Assembly: GCF_014287895.1 (NCBI RefSeq) | Contig: NZ_JACOPP010000006.1 | Location: forward strand, 72,808-136,807 | From: Lawsonibacter hominis | GTDB taxonomy: Bacteria; Bacillota; Clostridia; Oscillospirales; Oscillospiraceae | Direction of reading: 5' to 3' | DNA: 64,000 nucleotides | Shown: positions 15,989 to 24,024 of the stretch, one piece after another | Numbering within the stretch: the first letter of the stretch is position 1 | Layout of the letters: each line of letters opens with the position of its first letter | Notes under the pieces: model-generated | Seen by the model: the letters and a program-made list of their open reading frames with translations, nothing else | Told to the model about the DNA's origin: nothing | Database searches by the model: none | Program-made: the position numbers and the translations under genes

Positions 15989-17275
15989 TCATGTCTCAGG
16001 CCAACGTACGCCCAGATTGGGACGTACCTCCAGGTCAATGATCTCGCGGCAGTCGTAGAAGGGCATATAGCGCTCCACATCCTTGCCGGTGTTGCCGCCC
16101 CGCAGCGTGGTTCCGTCCGGATGCATCCGGTCGCAGATGACGGCGGAGATATCCTTTTTGACATAGGAGAAGGAATTGACGCCCACGCTGGCGAAGACCC
16201 GGAAGCCCTGATTCTGGAGGTACTGGAACACAGGACCGGTGGTGTGCCAATCGTCTCCGTCGGGCCGGGCGCCGTGGGGATAAAAGAGGATATTGGTGGG
16301 TCCCACCAGAGTGCCCACCTCCTCCTGCCAGCGGACGGTGTCCCGCTGGATCTTTTCCAGGGACCAGGAGGACAGGTTGATGTGTCCCCAGGTATGGGAG
16401 CCGAAGGTCCAGCCGGTCTCCTTCAGGCGCTGCAGGATGGGCTTGACCGCTTCGATCTCCGCGGCACGGTTTGCGTCGAAGGCGGGCCGGGCCGGGTCGT
16501 CCGCGGCGATGTCGATATCGTTCTGCGTGCGGTAGCCCAGGATTCCCTGATATCCCGTCAGAGAAAAGATGGCCTTGGCGCCGTTCAGTGAGAAATCCGG
16601 ATGCGCCAGCACGAATTGATCCAGAAGGGTCGTGGCGTCCAGGTCCTGCGTCAGGAAGGTCTGCTTGGTATAGGGATCGGTGCACTCCGCCCAAATCTGA
16701 CCGTCGTCCCCCAGCACCAGCTTGGAGGTAAAGCCCTGCTCCAGCATATATTCGTAGTAGTTCACATCATCGAAGGAGATGACAAGGGGCTTTTTCCCCT
16801 CGGGGAGCATAAGCGTATTGCGCTGCATCCGGGCCACGCCGTCCTCGCCGGTGACCTCGCTCCAGACGTCCTCCATTGCGACCAGAATGAAACCCTTGTC
16901 GTAGACGCTTTGAATGATCTTGTTGAACTCATCCACCGTGACCATCCAGTCGTCCAGGCCCTCTTTTTCGGATTGGGTGGCGCTGCAATCGTGGAATGCC
17001 CACTGGGGATACGCGATGATCGGATGGAAGAACAGATGCTCCACCGGCTGCTCCGGCCCCCAGGCCTGCGTGAGCTGATCCTCGCTCCAGTAGGTACGTA
17101 CTGCATCGTAAGGATCGGCGGGCTTGGGCGTTGCGGTAGGGGCGGGGGTGGCTACCGCCACCGGGCTTTGACTGTCGGCGGGCTTGCGTTCGCCATCTCC
17201 GCCGCAGGCGGTCAAAGGAAGTGCCAGTGCCAGCGCCAGACCCAGCGCGGCGAGGTGCTTGAGTGTCGTTTTCAT
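15989..17275 (-). CDS. Polysaccharide deacetylase-family lipoprotein
   Basis: 428 aa. Lipobox LTAC at residue ~24 after a hydrophobic signal, then a Pro/Ala/Thr linker (VAVATPAPTATPKPADP). The NodB-like domain has the Asp pair in LVISFDDVNYYEY, the H..H metal motif in SHTWGHINLSSWS and FYPHGARPDGDDW. It is likely anchored on the outer membrane face and removes acetyl groups from cell-wall glycans or another polysaccharide. It is monocistronic with a hairpin at its end. Confidence 0.85.
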   Translation of the reverse strand: MKTTLKHLAALGLALALALPLTACGGDGERKPADSQSPVAVATPAPTATPKPADPYDAVRTYWSEDQLTQAWGPEQPVEHLFFHPIIAYPQWAFHDCSATQSEKEGLDDWMVTVDEFNKIIQSVYDKGFILVAMEDVWSEVTGEDGVARMQRNTLMLPEGKKPLVISFDDVNYYEYMLEQGFTSKLVLGDDGQIWAECTDPYTKQTFLTQDLDATTLLDQFVLAHPDFSLNGAKAIFSLTGYQGILGYRTQNDIDIAADDPARPAFDANRAAEIEAVKPILQRLKETGWTFGSHTWGHINLSSWSLEKIQRDTVRWQEEVGTLVGPTNILFYPHGARPDGDDWHTTGPVFQYLQNQGFRVFASVGVNSFSYVKKDISAVICDRMHPDGTTLRGGNTGKDVERYMPFYDCREIIDLEVRPNLGVRWPET

Positions 17276-17374
17276 TGGTATCGGTTCCTCCCGCGAGTTG
17301 TTTTTCTTGATTCGGATATACTCTATGGTACGACAGGAAAAGGCAGAAGGCCTCTCAAAAGGGTAACAAAAAAA

Positions 17375-17890
17375 TTAAGATTTTCTTTCAAGCGGCTGCG
17401 GTACTCGATGGACCAGCAGAATACAGGCCCCGCCTGTGACTGTGCCGGTGATCAGGGAGCACAGCAGCAGCGGCGGCAGGTAGACCAAAGGCGCACGGGT
17501 ACCCAGCACCGCCATGGCGGCCAGGATCTGCCCGGTGTTATGAGCGGCGGCGCCGGCGACGGACACGCCGAACAGGGACAGGCCCCGCATATGCAGCAGC
17601 AGGAACATCGTCCCCAGCGCCAGCAGTCCGCCGGTCAGGGAGAACGCTAAGGACATGAGATTGCCGCCCAGCAAGGCCCCCAGCAGGCATCGGGAGACCA
17701 GGATCAGCAGGGCCTCGCGCCCGCTCAGGCGGCACAGGGCGTATACCGTCACCAGGTTGGCCAGGCCCAGCCGCAGGCCGGGCAGCGGGAACAGGATGGT
17801 CAGGGGAACCAGCCCCTCCGCCACGGAGAGAGCCAGTGCCAGAGCGGTGAGCACCGCGCAGCGGGTCAGCCGCCGGATGGAGCCGGACAA
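17375..17890 (-). CDS. Gx transporter / EetB-like membrane protein
   Basis: 171 aa, five or six hydrophobic helices. FPLPGLRLGLANLVTVYAL and SRCLLGALLGGN are hallmarks of the Hpre_diP_synt_I (Gx transporter) family, which includes EetB of flavin-based extracellular electron transfer and ECF-like S components. Start is TTG at 17890, set by AAAGGAGGTG 8 nt upstream. It follows a NusG_II protein and ApbE on the same strand, the association seen in electron-transfer loci. Whether it moves a flavin or quinone precursor is unknown. Confidence 0.8.
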   Translation of the reverse strand: MSGSIRRLTRCAVLTALALALSVAEGLVPLTILFPLPGLRLGLANLVTVYALCRLSGREALLILVSRCLLGALLGGNLMSLAFSLTGGLLALGTMFLLLHMRGLSLFGVSVAGAAAHNTGQILAAMAVLGTRAPLVYLPPLLLCSLITGTVTGGACILLVHRVPQPLERKS

Positions 17891-17933
17891 GCAGCAGCAC
17901 CTCCTTTTTGAATCGGTTGGAGCGCCGGGGCGG

Positions 17934-18350
17934 TCATCCCGTCACCGCGTCGAAATCAGTCTGGGCCTCTGCGCCGGACAGGGAAATGACCAGCCGGTTG
18001 GGCAGACAGATGATCTGATCCCCCGCCCGGTCGGCCCAGCCGGTATGGACGCAGTCCTGGCTGGGGCAGCCGCTTTCCAGCACGCGGATGCGCCCGGGCT
18101 CAGCCTGAATGACCATGGGATAAGCCCCGCCGTCCACCGCCAGCTCCACAGGGGAGGTCAGGGCATTCAAGTCGTACTCGGCCACCAGTACACCATCTAA
18201 GACGATCCGGGCCGTCAAAAGGTTTCCGGAAGCCGGCCGAAGACCGAAAAAAAGCGCAGCGGCACACAGGATCACCAGCAGCGCCAGCACGCCGTCCCCA
18301 ATCGTGGGGCGGCGGCGTTCAGCGGCGGGCCGTTTCACAGGTGTATCCAT
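17934..18350 (-). CDS. NusG domain II protein (EetA-like)
   Basis: 138 aa. One N-terminal membrane helix (~22-38, VLALLVILCAAALFFGL) and an extracytosolic beta domain ending IICLPNRLVISL. CPSQDCVHTGW and the final ICLPN pattern match the NusG_II family used by EetA proteins. The ATG at 18350 is preceded by a GGGGGAGGAG ribosome site inside the apbE 3' end (32-bp overlap). Neighbours suggest a role with ApbE in surface electron transfer. Confidence 0.8.
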   Translation of the reverse strand: MDTPVKRPAAERRRPTIGDGVLALLVILCAAALFFGLRPASGNLLTARIVLDGVLVAEYDLNALTSPVELAVDGGAYPMVIQAEPGRIRVLESGCPSQDCVHTGWADRAGDQIICLPNRLVISLSGAEAQTDFDAVTG

Positions 18351-19353
18351 GCTCCTCCCCCCGAAATGCAAAGGTGAGTCCCTCCGTGACGGTGACGACG
18401 CCGTCGCTTCCGCATAGGATCAGCTCGAAATCGTCCCGGCTGCGCCAGTAATCCAAGGCGGCCTGCCTGCCTGCCACGAAGAGGGCGGTGGACAGCGCGT
18501 CGGCCAGCAGCGGGTCGGAGGAGACCACGGTGACGGACAAAAGCCCGCTGTCGGCGGGATAGCCGGTCTCTGGATCAAGGATGTGGTGATAGGTTATGCC
18601 GTTTGCCTCAAAATACCGCTCATACCCGCCGGAGGTGGAAAGCGTTTTGTCCCGCAGAGAGACCACGCCCAACTGACGCTCGGTGTCCTGCGGATCTTTT
18701 ACCGCCACCCTCCAGTCCGCTCCGTCCGGCTTGGAACCCAAAACGGTGATATTGCCCCCCAGATCCAGCAGGGCGGAGGTGCCTCCGGCCGCCCGGATGG
18801 CATCGGCGGCGCGCTGGGCGGCAAAGCCTTTGGCCACGGCGCCGAGGTCTACCGCCATTCCGGGCTCCTCCAGCCGGGCGGAGGCATCGTCCTCCGCTAC
18901 CGTCAAGGCGCGCCAGTCCACCAGGGCCAGCGTGTCCGCCAGCGTGTCCGGATCGGGCACATGCCGCTCTTCCCGGGTGAAGCCCCAGGCGTCCATGACG
19001 GGGGCGATGGTAATGTCAAAGCATCCGGGCAGGTCTTGGGAGACGGACTGGGCAAAGCGCAGCAGCGCTCCCAGCTCCGGCTCCACGGCTAAGGCGCTCC
19101 CGTCTCCGGCATGGGTGTTGAGCAGGGCGATCACGCTGTCCTCCCGGGTGCGGGAGAGCATCTGCTCCAGCCGGTCGATCTCGGCCCGGGCGGCCTGGAC
19201 GGCGGCTTCGCCGTTCTCGTCCAGCACATTGACCGTCATGATGGTATCCATGGCAAAAAACTGTTCCGAGGCGCCCACATCCCCAACGGTGGGAGCGCCG
19301 CAGGCGGACAGGGACAGGGACAGGGCGAGGAAAAGCGGAAAAAGGCGTTTCAT
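18319..19353 (-). CDS. apbE: FAD:protein FMN transferase (lipoprotein)
   Basis: 344 aa. Transfers FMN from FAD onto a threonine of extracytosolic target proteins. Lipobox LSAC at ~18, then family motifs FFAMDTIMTV, VDLGAVAKGFAAQRA, LLDLGGNITVLGSKPDG, STSGGYERYF and HHILDPETGYPAD. CAGGAG 7 nt upstream selects the ATG at 19353. First gene of a three-gene set with the NusG_II and Gx proteins. No FMN-binding-domain substrate is encoded nearby, so the acceptor is elsewhere. Confidence 0.93.
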   Translation of the reverse strand: MKRLFPLFLALSLSLSACGAPTVGDVGASEQFFAMDTIMTVNVLDENGEAAVQAARAEIDRLEQMLSRTREDSVIALLNTHAGDGSALAVEPELGALLRFAQSVSQDLPGCFDITIAPVMDAWGFTREERHVPDPDTLADTLALVDWRALTVAEDDASARLEEPGMAVDLGAVAKGFAAQRAADAIRAAGGTSALLDLGGNITVLGSKPDGADWRVAVKDPQDTERQLGVVSLRDKTLSTSGGYERYFEANGITYHHILDPETGYPADSGLLSVTVVSSDPLLADALSTALFVAGRQAALDYWRSRDDFELILCGSDGVVTVTEGLTFAFRGEEHGYTCETARR

Positions 19354-19441
19354 GGCATACTCCTGTTTTACCCTCGGGAACAAGGGAAATTCATTCAGCC
19401 TATTCTAACATAGTTTCTCCCGGCAGGAAAGAGAAAAACAA

Positions 19442-19511
19442 ACAGGGGCCCGCCGGAACCGGCGGGCCCTGGGGGCAGTGTCGTCTAAGTAGCCGCCCCG
19501 GTTGGGGCGGC
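19442..19511. terminator. Two GC-rich hairpins
   Basis: AGGGGCCCGCCGG pairs with CCGGCGGGCCCT around 19444-19471, and GCCGCCCC with GGGGCGGC at 19492-19511. The second lies just past the stop of the Cys-rich gene, the first between it and apbE. Confidence 0.55.
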
Positions 19512-19518
19512 AGATCGG

Positions 19519-19779
19519 TCAGCTGCAGCGAGTGCAGCCGCAGTCGGTCTCATCGTCGCTGTCCCACAGGAACGCGGGATAAGAGACATAAACAGGCCAT
19601 CCGGCGGTAGACGCGCCGCTGTCCTCTGAGAGGCGGGACAGCTCGGAGAAGGCGGACAGGGCGGTTACGCCGTTGTTCCTGCACTCACGCTCACAGCAGC
19701 GGCAGTCGCAGTCGGATCTGCATCCGCAGCGGCAGCCGCGGAAGGAGGAGACGCTGTTACAACCGTTCCAACAACACAT
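19519..19779 (-). CDS. Cysteine-rich small protein of unknown function
   Basis: 86 aa with 14 cysteines: eleven crowd the first 33 residues (SFRGCRCGCRSDCDCRCC) and three the last seven. The middle is ordinary (VTALSAFSELSRLSED), then an aromatic stretch (AGWPVYVSYPAFLWDSDDE). ATG 19779 has AATGGGGG upstream. It lies downstream of cspA on the same strand but beyond a strong terminator. Could be a spore-coat or metal-binding protein, or a modified peptide; I recognise no family. Confidence 0.6.
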   Translation of the reverse strand: MCCWNGCNSVSSFRGCRCGCRSDCDCRCCERECRNNGVTALSAFSELSRLSEDSGASTAGWPVYVSYPAFLWDSDDETDCGCTRCS

Positions 19780-19861
19780 GCAAAGCAACCCCCATTCGAT
19801 TTGCGGGAACCGGACAGTCCCCACACCGACAGTATATGCCGGGAAGGCGCGCGGGGTACAA

Positions 19862-19896
19862 AAGCGCCCCCCGCCCATCAAGGGCGGGGGGCGCTT
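19862..19896 (-). terminator. Terminator of the cold-shock gene
   Basis: Perfect 15-bp stem (19862-19876 with 19882-19896) followed on the minus strand by TTTTG. Confidence 0.8.
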
Positions 19897-19910
19897 CAAG
19901 GCTGACCCAA

Positions 19911-20123
19911 TCAGGCAACGCGGACGTTGACAGCGCGCATCTTGCTGCTGTTCTTGGGATCGGGCTCCACATCGTAAACGACCTTCTGGCCCTCCTGGAG
20001 GGTCTTGAAGCCGTCGCACTGGATGGCGGAGAAGTGAACGAACACGTCGTCGCCGCCCTCGTCATTGGAAATGAAGCCGAAGCCCTTGGTCTCGTTGAAC
20101 CACTTGACAGTACCCTGATACAT
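19911..20123 (-). CDS. Cold-shock protein (CSD family)
   Basis: 70 aa OB-fold nucleic-acid chaperone. RNP1 (KGFGFISND) and RNP2 (DVFVHFSAI) are complete. AGGAGGT ends 6 nt before the ATG. The promoter at 20255-20283 implies a ~125-nt 5' leader, consistent with the long structured leaders of csp genes that respond to temperature. Terminated by a 15-bp hairpin. Confidence 0.96.
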   Translation of the reverse strand: MYQGTVKWFNETKGFGFISNDEGGDDVFVHFSAIQCDGFKTLQEGQKVVYDVEPDPKNSSKMRAVNVRVA

Positions 20124-20254
20124 ATTGGTACCTCCTGAAAAAAGATTGGAGCCAAATGTCAAAACAAAAAACCCACATCCCTGTAATACCGTCGAACGAG
20201 CCGACGATGACTACAAACATGTGAGTTCAGGCCGTGCATTTTGACTACTTTCTC

Positions 20255-20283
20255 ACTATAGCATCTCGGCTGCTTTCTGTCAA
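20255..20283 (-). promoter_or_regulatory. Sigma-A promoter of the cold-shock gene
   Basis: Minus strand TTGACA (20278-20283), 17 bp, TATAGT (20255-20260). Confidence 0.75.
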
Positions 20284-20302
20284 GGGTCAATTCGGAAAAG
20301 AG

Positions 20303-20331
20303 TTGAGTATAGGATGATATTGTGCTATAAT
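20303..20331 (+). promoter_or_regulatory. Sigma-A promoter of ddl
   Basis: TTGAGT (20303-20308), 17 bp, TATAAT (20326-20331), ~50 bp upstream of the ddl start. Confidence 0.7.
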
Positions 20332-20380
20332 ATACCACTAGTGCGTATCATTCTATTATCTCTCTGTTTCGAGGTGTGTT

Positions 20381-21433
20381 ATGAAGATCGTCGTGTTGGC
20401 GGGGGGACTTTCCCCGGAACGAAACGTATCTCTTTCCACGGGGACGATGGTGACCGAGGCCCTGCGGGGACAGGGGCACCGGGCCGCCCTGGTGGATCTG
20501 TATTTTGGACTGGAGGACGATGCGGGCGCGCTGGAGGAGCTGTTCGACGCCGATGTGTCTGCGGCGGCCAAGCGCATCAGCCGTCAGGCGCCCGACCTGG
20601 AGCAGGTGAAGGCCGCGCGCCGTGACAAGAGTCCCAGCCTGTTCGGACCCAACGTGCTGGAGCTGTGCCGGCTGGCGGACGTGGTCTTTCTCGCCCTTCA
20701 CGGCGCCTGCGGGGAGGACGGCCGCGTGCAGGCCGCGTTCGATCTGCTGGGCATCCCCTATACGGGGGCCGGGTATCTGGGCAGCGCCATCGCCATGGAT
20801 AAGGACCTGACCAAGCGCCTGGTCGCCGACGTGGTGAATACCCCCGGCTGGAAGGTGGTGGACGTCCGGGCGGAGGACATCGACGGCCTGGTGGCCTCGG
20901 CCCGGCTGCCCCTGGTGGTCAAGCCGGTGGCCAGCGGTTCTTCCATCGGCGTCTCCATTGTCCATACGCCGGAGGAGCTGCGCCGCGCGCTCACCGACGC
21001 GCTGGCCCTGGGTGGGCGTACCGTGCTGGAGGAATATGTAAAGGGGCGGGAGCTTCAGGTGGGCATTCTGGAGGATGAAGCGCTGCCCGCCATTGAGATC
21101 ATCCCGAAGCAGGGCTTTTACGACTATGAGAACAAGTATCAGCCCGGTGCGGCGGAGGAGGTCTGCCCGGCGGACATCTCCCCGGAGACAGAGGCAAAAC
21201 TGCGTTCGGCGGCGGTACGGGTGTATGAGACACTGGGGCTTTCCGTGTACTCCCGGGCCGATTTTATCCTGGACGGCGCGGGCGAGATCTGGTTTTTGGA
21301 GATCAATACCCTGCCCGGCATGACCCCCACCAGCCTGCTGCCTCAGGAGGCGGCCGCGGTTGGGATCGGCTACAGCGCGCTGTGTGAGCGCATCGTGCAC
21401 GCCTCGCTGAAGGCCCGCCGCGCCGGAAGGTGA
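20381..21433 (+). CDS. ddl: D-alanine--D-alanine ligase
   Basis: 350 aa ATP-grasp enzyme joining two D-Ala for peptidoglycan. Motifs: LAGGLSPERNVSL at the N-terminus, ALHGACGEDGRVQAAFDLLGIPYTG, VVKPVASGSSIGVSIV, and EINTLPGMTPTSLLPQEA with the metal-binding Glu/Asn. Start ATG lacks a strong ribosome site (GAGGTG 12-7 nt upstream). Followed by murF, whose product uses the D-Ala-D-Ala made here. The serine in GSSIGV and EKYQPG-like loop fit a true Ddl rather than a D-Ala-D-Lac ligase. Confidence 0.93.
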   Translation: MKIVVLAGGLSPERNVSLSTGTMVTEALRGQGHRAALVDLYFGLEDDAGALEELFDADVSAAAKRISRQAPDLEQVKAARRDKSPSLFGPNVLELCRLADVVFLALHGACGEDGRVQAAFDLLGIPYTGAGYLGSAIAMDKDLTKRLVADVVNTPGWKVVDVRAEDIDGLVASARLPLVVKPVASGSSIGVSIVHTPEELRRALTDALALGGRTVLEEYVKGRELQVGILEDEALPAIEIIPKQGFYDYENKYQPGAAEEVCPADISPETEAKLRSAAVRVYETLGLSVYSRADFILDGAGEIWFLEINTLPGMTPTSLLPQEAAAVGIGYSALCERIVHASLKARRAGR

Positions 21434-21490
21434 CGGCCGCGGGCGGCGCCGGCGGGTACGGAACGAAAATTGGGACGTGAGGAGAATTTC

Positions 21491-22882
21491 ATGGAGCCGA
21501 TGACCATACGGGAGATCCTGCAGGCCGTGGACGGCCGTATGCTGGGAGAGTTCGGGGATTTGAACCGGGAGGTATCCCGCGTGGAGACCGACAGCCGTAC
21601 CATCCACGCGGGGAGCCTGTTTGTGCCCCTGATGGGGGAGCGCTTTGACGGCCACGCGTATATCAATGCCGCTCTGGAGGGCGGCGCGGCAGGCTGTTTC
21701 ACCCAGCGGGAGCGGGAGAGTTACCTGCCCGGAAAGTTTTATATCAAGGTGGAATCCACACAGAAGGCCCTGCGGGATCTGGCAAAGTATTATAAAAAGA
21801 AGTTCTCCATCCCGGTGGTGGCCCTGACCGGCTCGGTGGGGAAGACCACGACCAAGGATATGGTAGCCGCCGTGTTGGGAGAGAAGTACAAGGTCCTCAA
21901 GACCGAGGGCAACCTCAACAATGAAATCGGCGTGCCCATGACACTGCTGCGGCTGAACCGGGAGCATCAGATCGCCGTGCTGGAGCTGGGCATGAACCAC
22001 GCCGGGGAGATCGATTATCTTTCCGCCATCGTGGAACCGGATGTGGTGCTGATGACCAACATCGGAGACTCCCACATCGAGCATTTCGGCTCGCGGGAAA
22101 AGATCCTGGAGGCGAAAAGCGAGATCTTCCGCCATGCCCGCTCCGACGCCTTCGTGGTGCTCAACGGGGACGATCCGCTGCTGCGCACCCTGCCGGAGCA
22201 GCTGCCTTATCCCTGCATGCTGGTGGGCGCCGGGGAGGCGCTGGACTACCGTGCCCTTCATCTGGAGAGCGATGGCCGCAGTCATTTGAAGTGTGAAGTC
22301 AAAACCCCTCACAGCGATTTTAATGTGGAGATCCCTGCGCTGGGAGAGCACATGATCTACCCGACCCTGATGGCCGCCGCCGTAGGGGAGCACTTTGGGC
22401 TGAGCGCCCGGGAGATCGCCTCCGGCGTGCTCCACTTTGCGCCCACGAAAATGCGCATGAATATTCTTCATCGTGCCGACGGGATTACCATCCTCAACGA
22501 TGCCTACAATGCCAATCCCCAGTCCATGCGGGCGGCGGTGGAGGTTCTCTCCGGCACCAACGCAGACTATAAGGTGGCTGTGCTGGGCGATATGTTTGAA
22601 CTGGGCCCTCTGGCTCCCGCCCTCCACGCGGGTGTGGGGGAGTATTTGGGCAAGGCGGGCATCGACTGCCTGGTGGCGGTGGGGGAACTGGCAAAGCATA
22701 TCTACGACGCGGCCCAGGCCGCGCCGGTTCCCGAGTGCTACTACTGCAGGACAAAGGAAGCGGCCAAGCCCGTTCTGGACGGCATGGTACGGCCCAATGC
22801 CACGATCCTGGTCAAAGCATCCCGGGGGATGGCCATGGAGGAGCTGGTGGAATACCTGCTGGGTATCACCGGACCGGTATGA
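21491..22882 (+). CDS. murF: UDP-MurNAc-tripeptide--D-Ala-D-Ala ligase
   Basis: 463 aa. Adds D-Ala-D-Ala to the UDP-MurNAc-tripeptide in the cytoplasm. The P-loop is LTGSVGKTTTKDM (~120), followed by GNLNNEIGVPMTLLRL and the LGMNHAGEIDYL motif of Mur ligases; the C-terminal domain has LNDAYNANPQSM. GAGGAGAATTTC precedes ATG 21491. Forms a cell-wall pair with ddl 57 bp upstream. Confidence 0.96.
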   Translation: MEPMTIREILQAVDGRMLGEFGDLNREVSRVETDSRTIHAGSLFVPLMGERFDGHAYINAALEGGAAGCFTQRERESYLPGKFYIKVESTQKALRDLAKYYKKKFSIPVVALTGSVGKTTTKDMVAAVLGEKYKVLKTEGNLNNEIGVPMTLLRLNREHQIAVLELGMNHAGEIDYLSAIVEPDVVLMTNIGDSHIEHFGSREKILEAKSEIFRHARSDAFVVLNGDDPLLRTLPEQLPYPCMLVGAGEALDYRALHLESDGRSHLKCEVKTPHSDFNVEIPALGEHMIYPTLMAAAVGEHFGLSAREIASGVLHFAPTKMRMNILHRADGITILNDAYNANPQSMRAAVEVLSGTNADYKVAVLGDMFELGPLAPALHAGVGEYLGKAGIDCLVAVGELAKHIYDAAQAAPVPECYYCRTKEAAKPVLDGMVRPNATILVKASRGMAMEELVEYLLGITGPV

Positions 22883-22903
22883 AACGCGGCGGGAACAAGC
22901 CGG

Positions 22904-22937
22904 CGTCCTGCGCGGAAATCCCGCAGGACGCCGGCTC
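22904..22937. terminator. Convergent terminator between murF and mtnA
   Basis: CCGGCGTCCTGCGCGG pairs with CCCGCAGGACGCCGG around AAAT. No clear T run; placed between two convergent genes. Confidence 0.55.
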
Positions 22938-22954
22938 GTCCCCGCCGCCGCGCG

Positions 22955-23944
22955 TCAGCCGAAGCGCTTGGCCAGATTTTCCCGGAAGGGCGGATAGACG
23001 ATCCCCCGCTCCGTGATAACGCCGGTCAGCAGCGTATGGGGCGTCACGTCGAAGGCGGGATTATAGACCTCCACGCCCGCAGGCGCGGTCTGTACGCCGC
23101 CGAGGGCGCGTACTTCGTCCTTATCCCGCTGCTCGATGGGGATCTGGCTGCCGTCGCTCAGGGACAGATCGATGGTGGAAGAAGGCAGGGCGGTATAGAA
23201 GGGGACGCCGTGATAGCGGGCGTTCACCGCCACGGAATAGGTCCCGATCTTGTTGGCGAAATCCCCGTTGGCCGCCATGCGGTCGCATCCCACGACCACC
23301 AGGTCGATCGCCCCCCTGGCCATAAGAGCGGCCGCCATGTTGTCGGCGATCAGGGTGGCGGGGATATGGTCGGCGACCAGTTCATAGGCCGTCAGGCGGG
23401 CCCCCTGGAGCAGCGGGCGGGTCTCGTCGGCGTAAACCATCGCCACTTTACCCTGCTCATGGGCGGCGCGAATGACCCCGAGAGCGGTGCCGTACCCGCC
23501 GGTTGCCAGAGCTCCGGCGTTGCAGTGGGTGAGGATGCGCGCGTGCTCCGGTACCACGGCGGCCCCGTAAGCGCCCATGGCCCTGCACATCGCCACATCC
23601 TCGGCGTGGATGGCCTTGGCCTCCGCGATGAGGGCATCCGAACTTCCGCCGCAGGCGGAAGCCTTGCGCTCCATACGCTCCAGGGCCCAGAAGAGATTGA
23701 CCGCGGTGGGGCGGCTGGCGGCCAGACCGGCTTTGGCCTGGCACAGATCCCCGCCGGCCAGCGCGGCCAGGGCGTAGGCGTAGGCGGCGGAAATGCCGAT
23801 GGCGGGCGCGCCTCGCACTACCATGGTGCGGATGGCCTCGGCCACCGCGCGCCAGTCATGGTAAGCCAGCCACACCTCTGTGACGGGCAGCTTGGTCTGA
23901 TCCAGTAAGTAAAGGGTATTTCCTTCCCAGCGAATGGCATCCAT
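22955..23944 (-). CDS. mtnA: S-methyl-5-thioribose-1-phosphate isomerase
   Basis: 329 aa. Isomerises methylthioribose-1-P to methylthioribulose-1-P in methionine salvage. The eIF2B-like fold motifs are present: MVVRGAPAIGISAAYAYALA, LTHCNAGALATGGYGTALG (catalytic Cys), VVGCDRMAANGDFANKIGTY (catalytic Asp) and ALPSSTIDL. No other methionine salvage gene is near. Divergent from the ABC-F gene, so this ~80-bp gap holds both promoters. Confidence 0.94.
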   Translation of the reverse strand: MDAIRWEGNTLYLLDQTKLPVTEVWLAYHDWRAVAEAIRTMVVRGAPAIGISAAYAYALAALAGGDLCQAKAGLAASRPTAVNLFWALERMERKASACGGSSDALIAEAKAIHAEDVAMCRAMGAYGAAVVPEHARILTHCNAGALATGGYGTALGVIRAAHEQGKVAMVYADETRPLLQGARLTAYELVADHIPATLIADNMAAALMARGAIDLVVVGCDRMAANGDFANKIGTYSVAVNARYHGVPFYTALPSSTIDLSLSDGSQIPIEQRDKDEVRALGGVQTAPAGVEVYNPAFDVTPHTLLTGVITERGIVYPPFRENLAKRFG

Positions 23945-24024
23945 AGGAAAGCCTCCAATCCTTTGTGTTTCCCCTTATCAAGATGAGGGTATCATACCAC
24001 AAACGTGTATCGGGAGTAAACAAG

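Noticed and set aside
20348..22699. 783-codon minus-strand frame across ddl and murF
   Set aside because: Antisense to two recognised enzymes; composition is His/Gln/Arg-rich as expected for a shadow frame.
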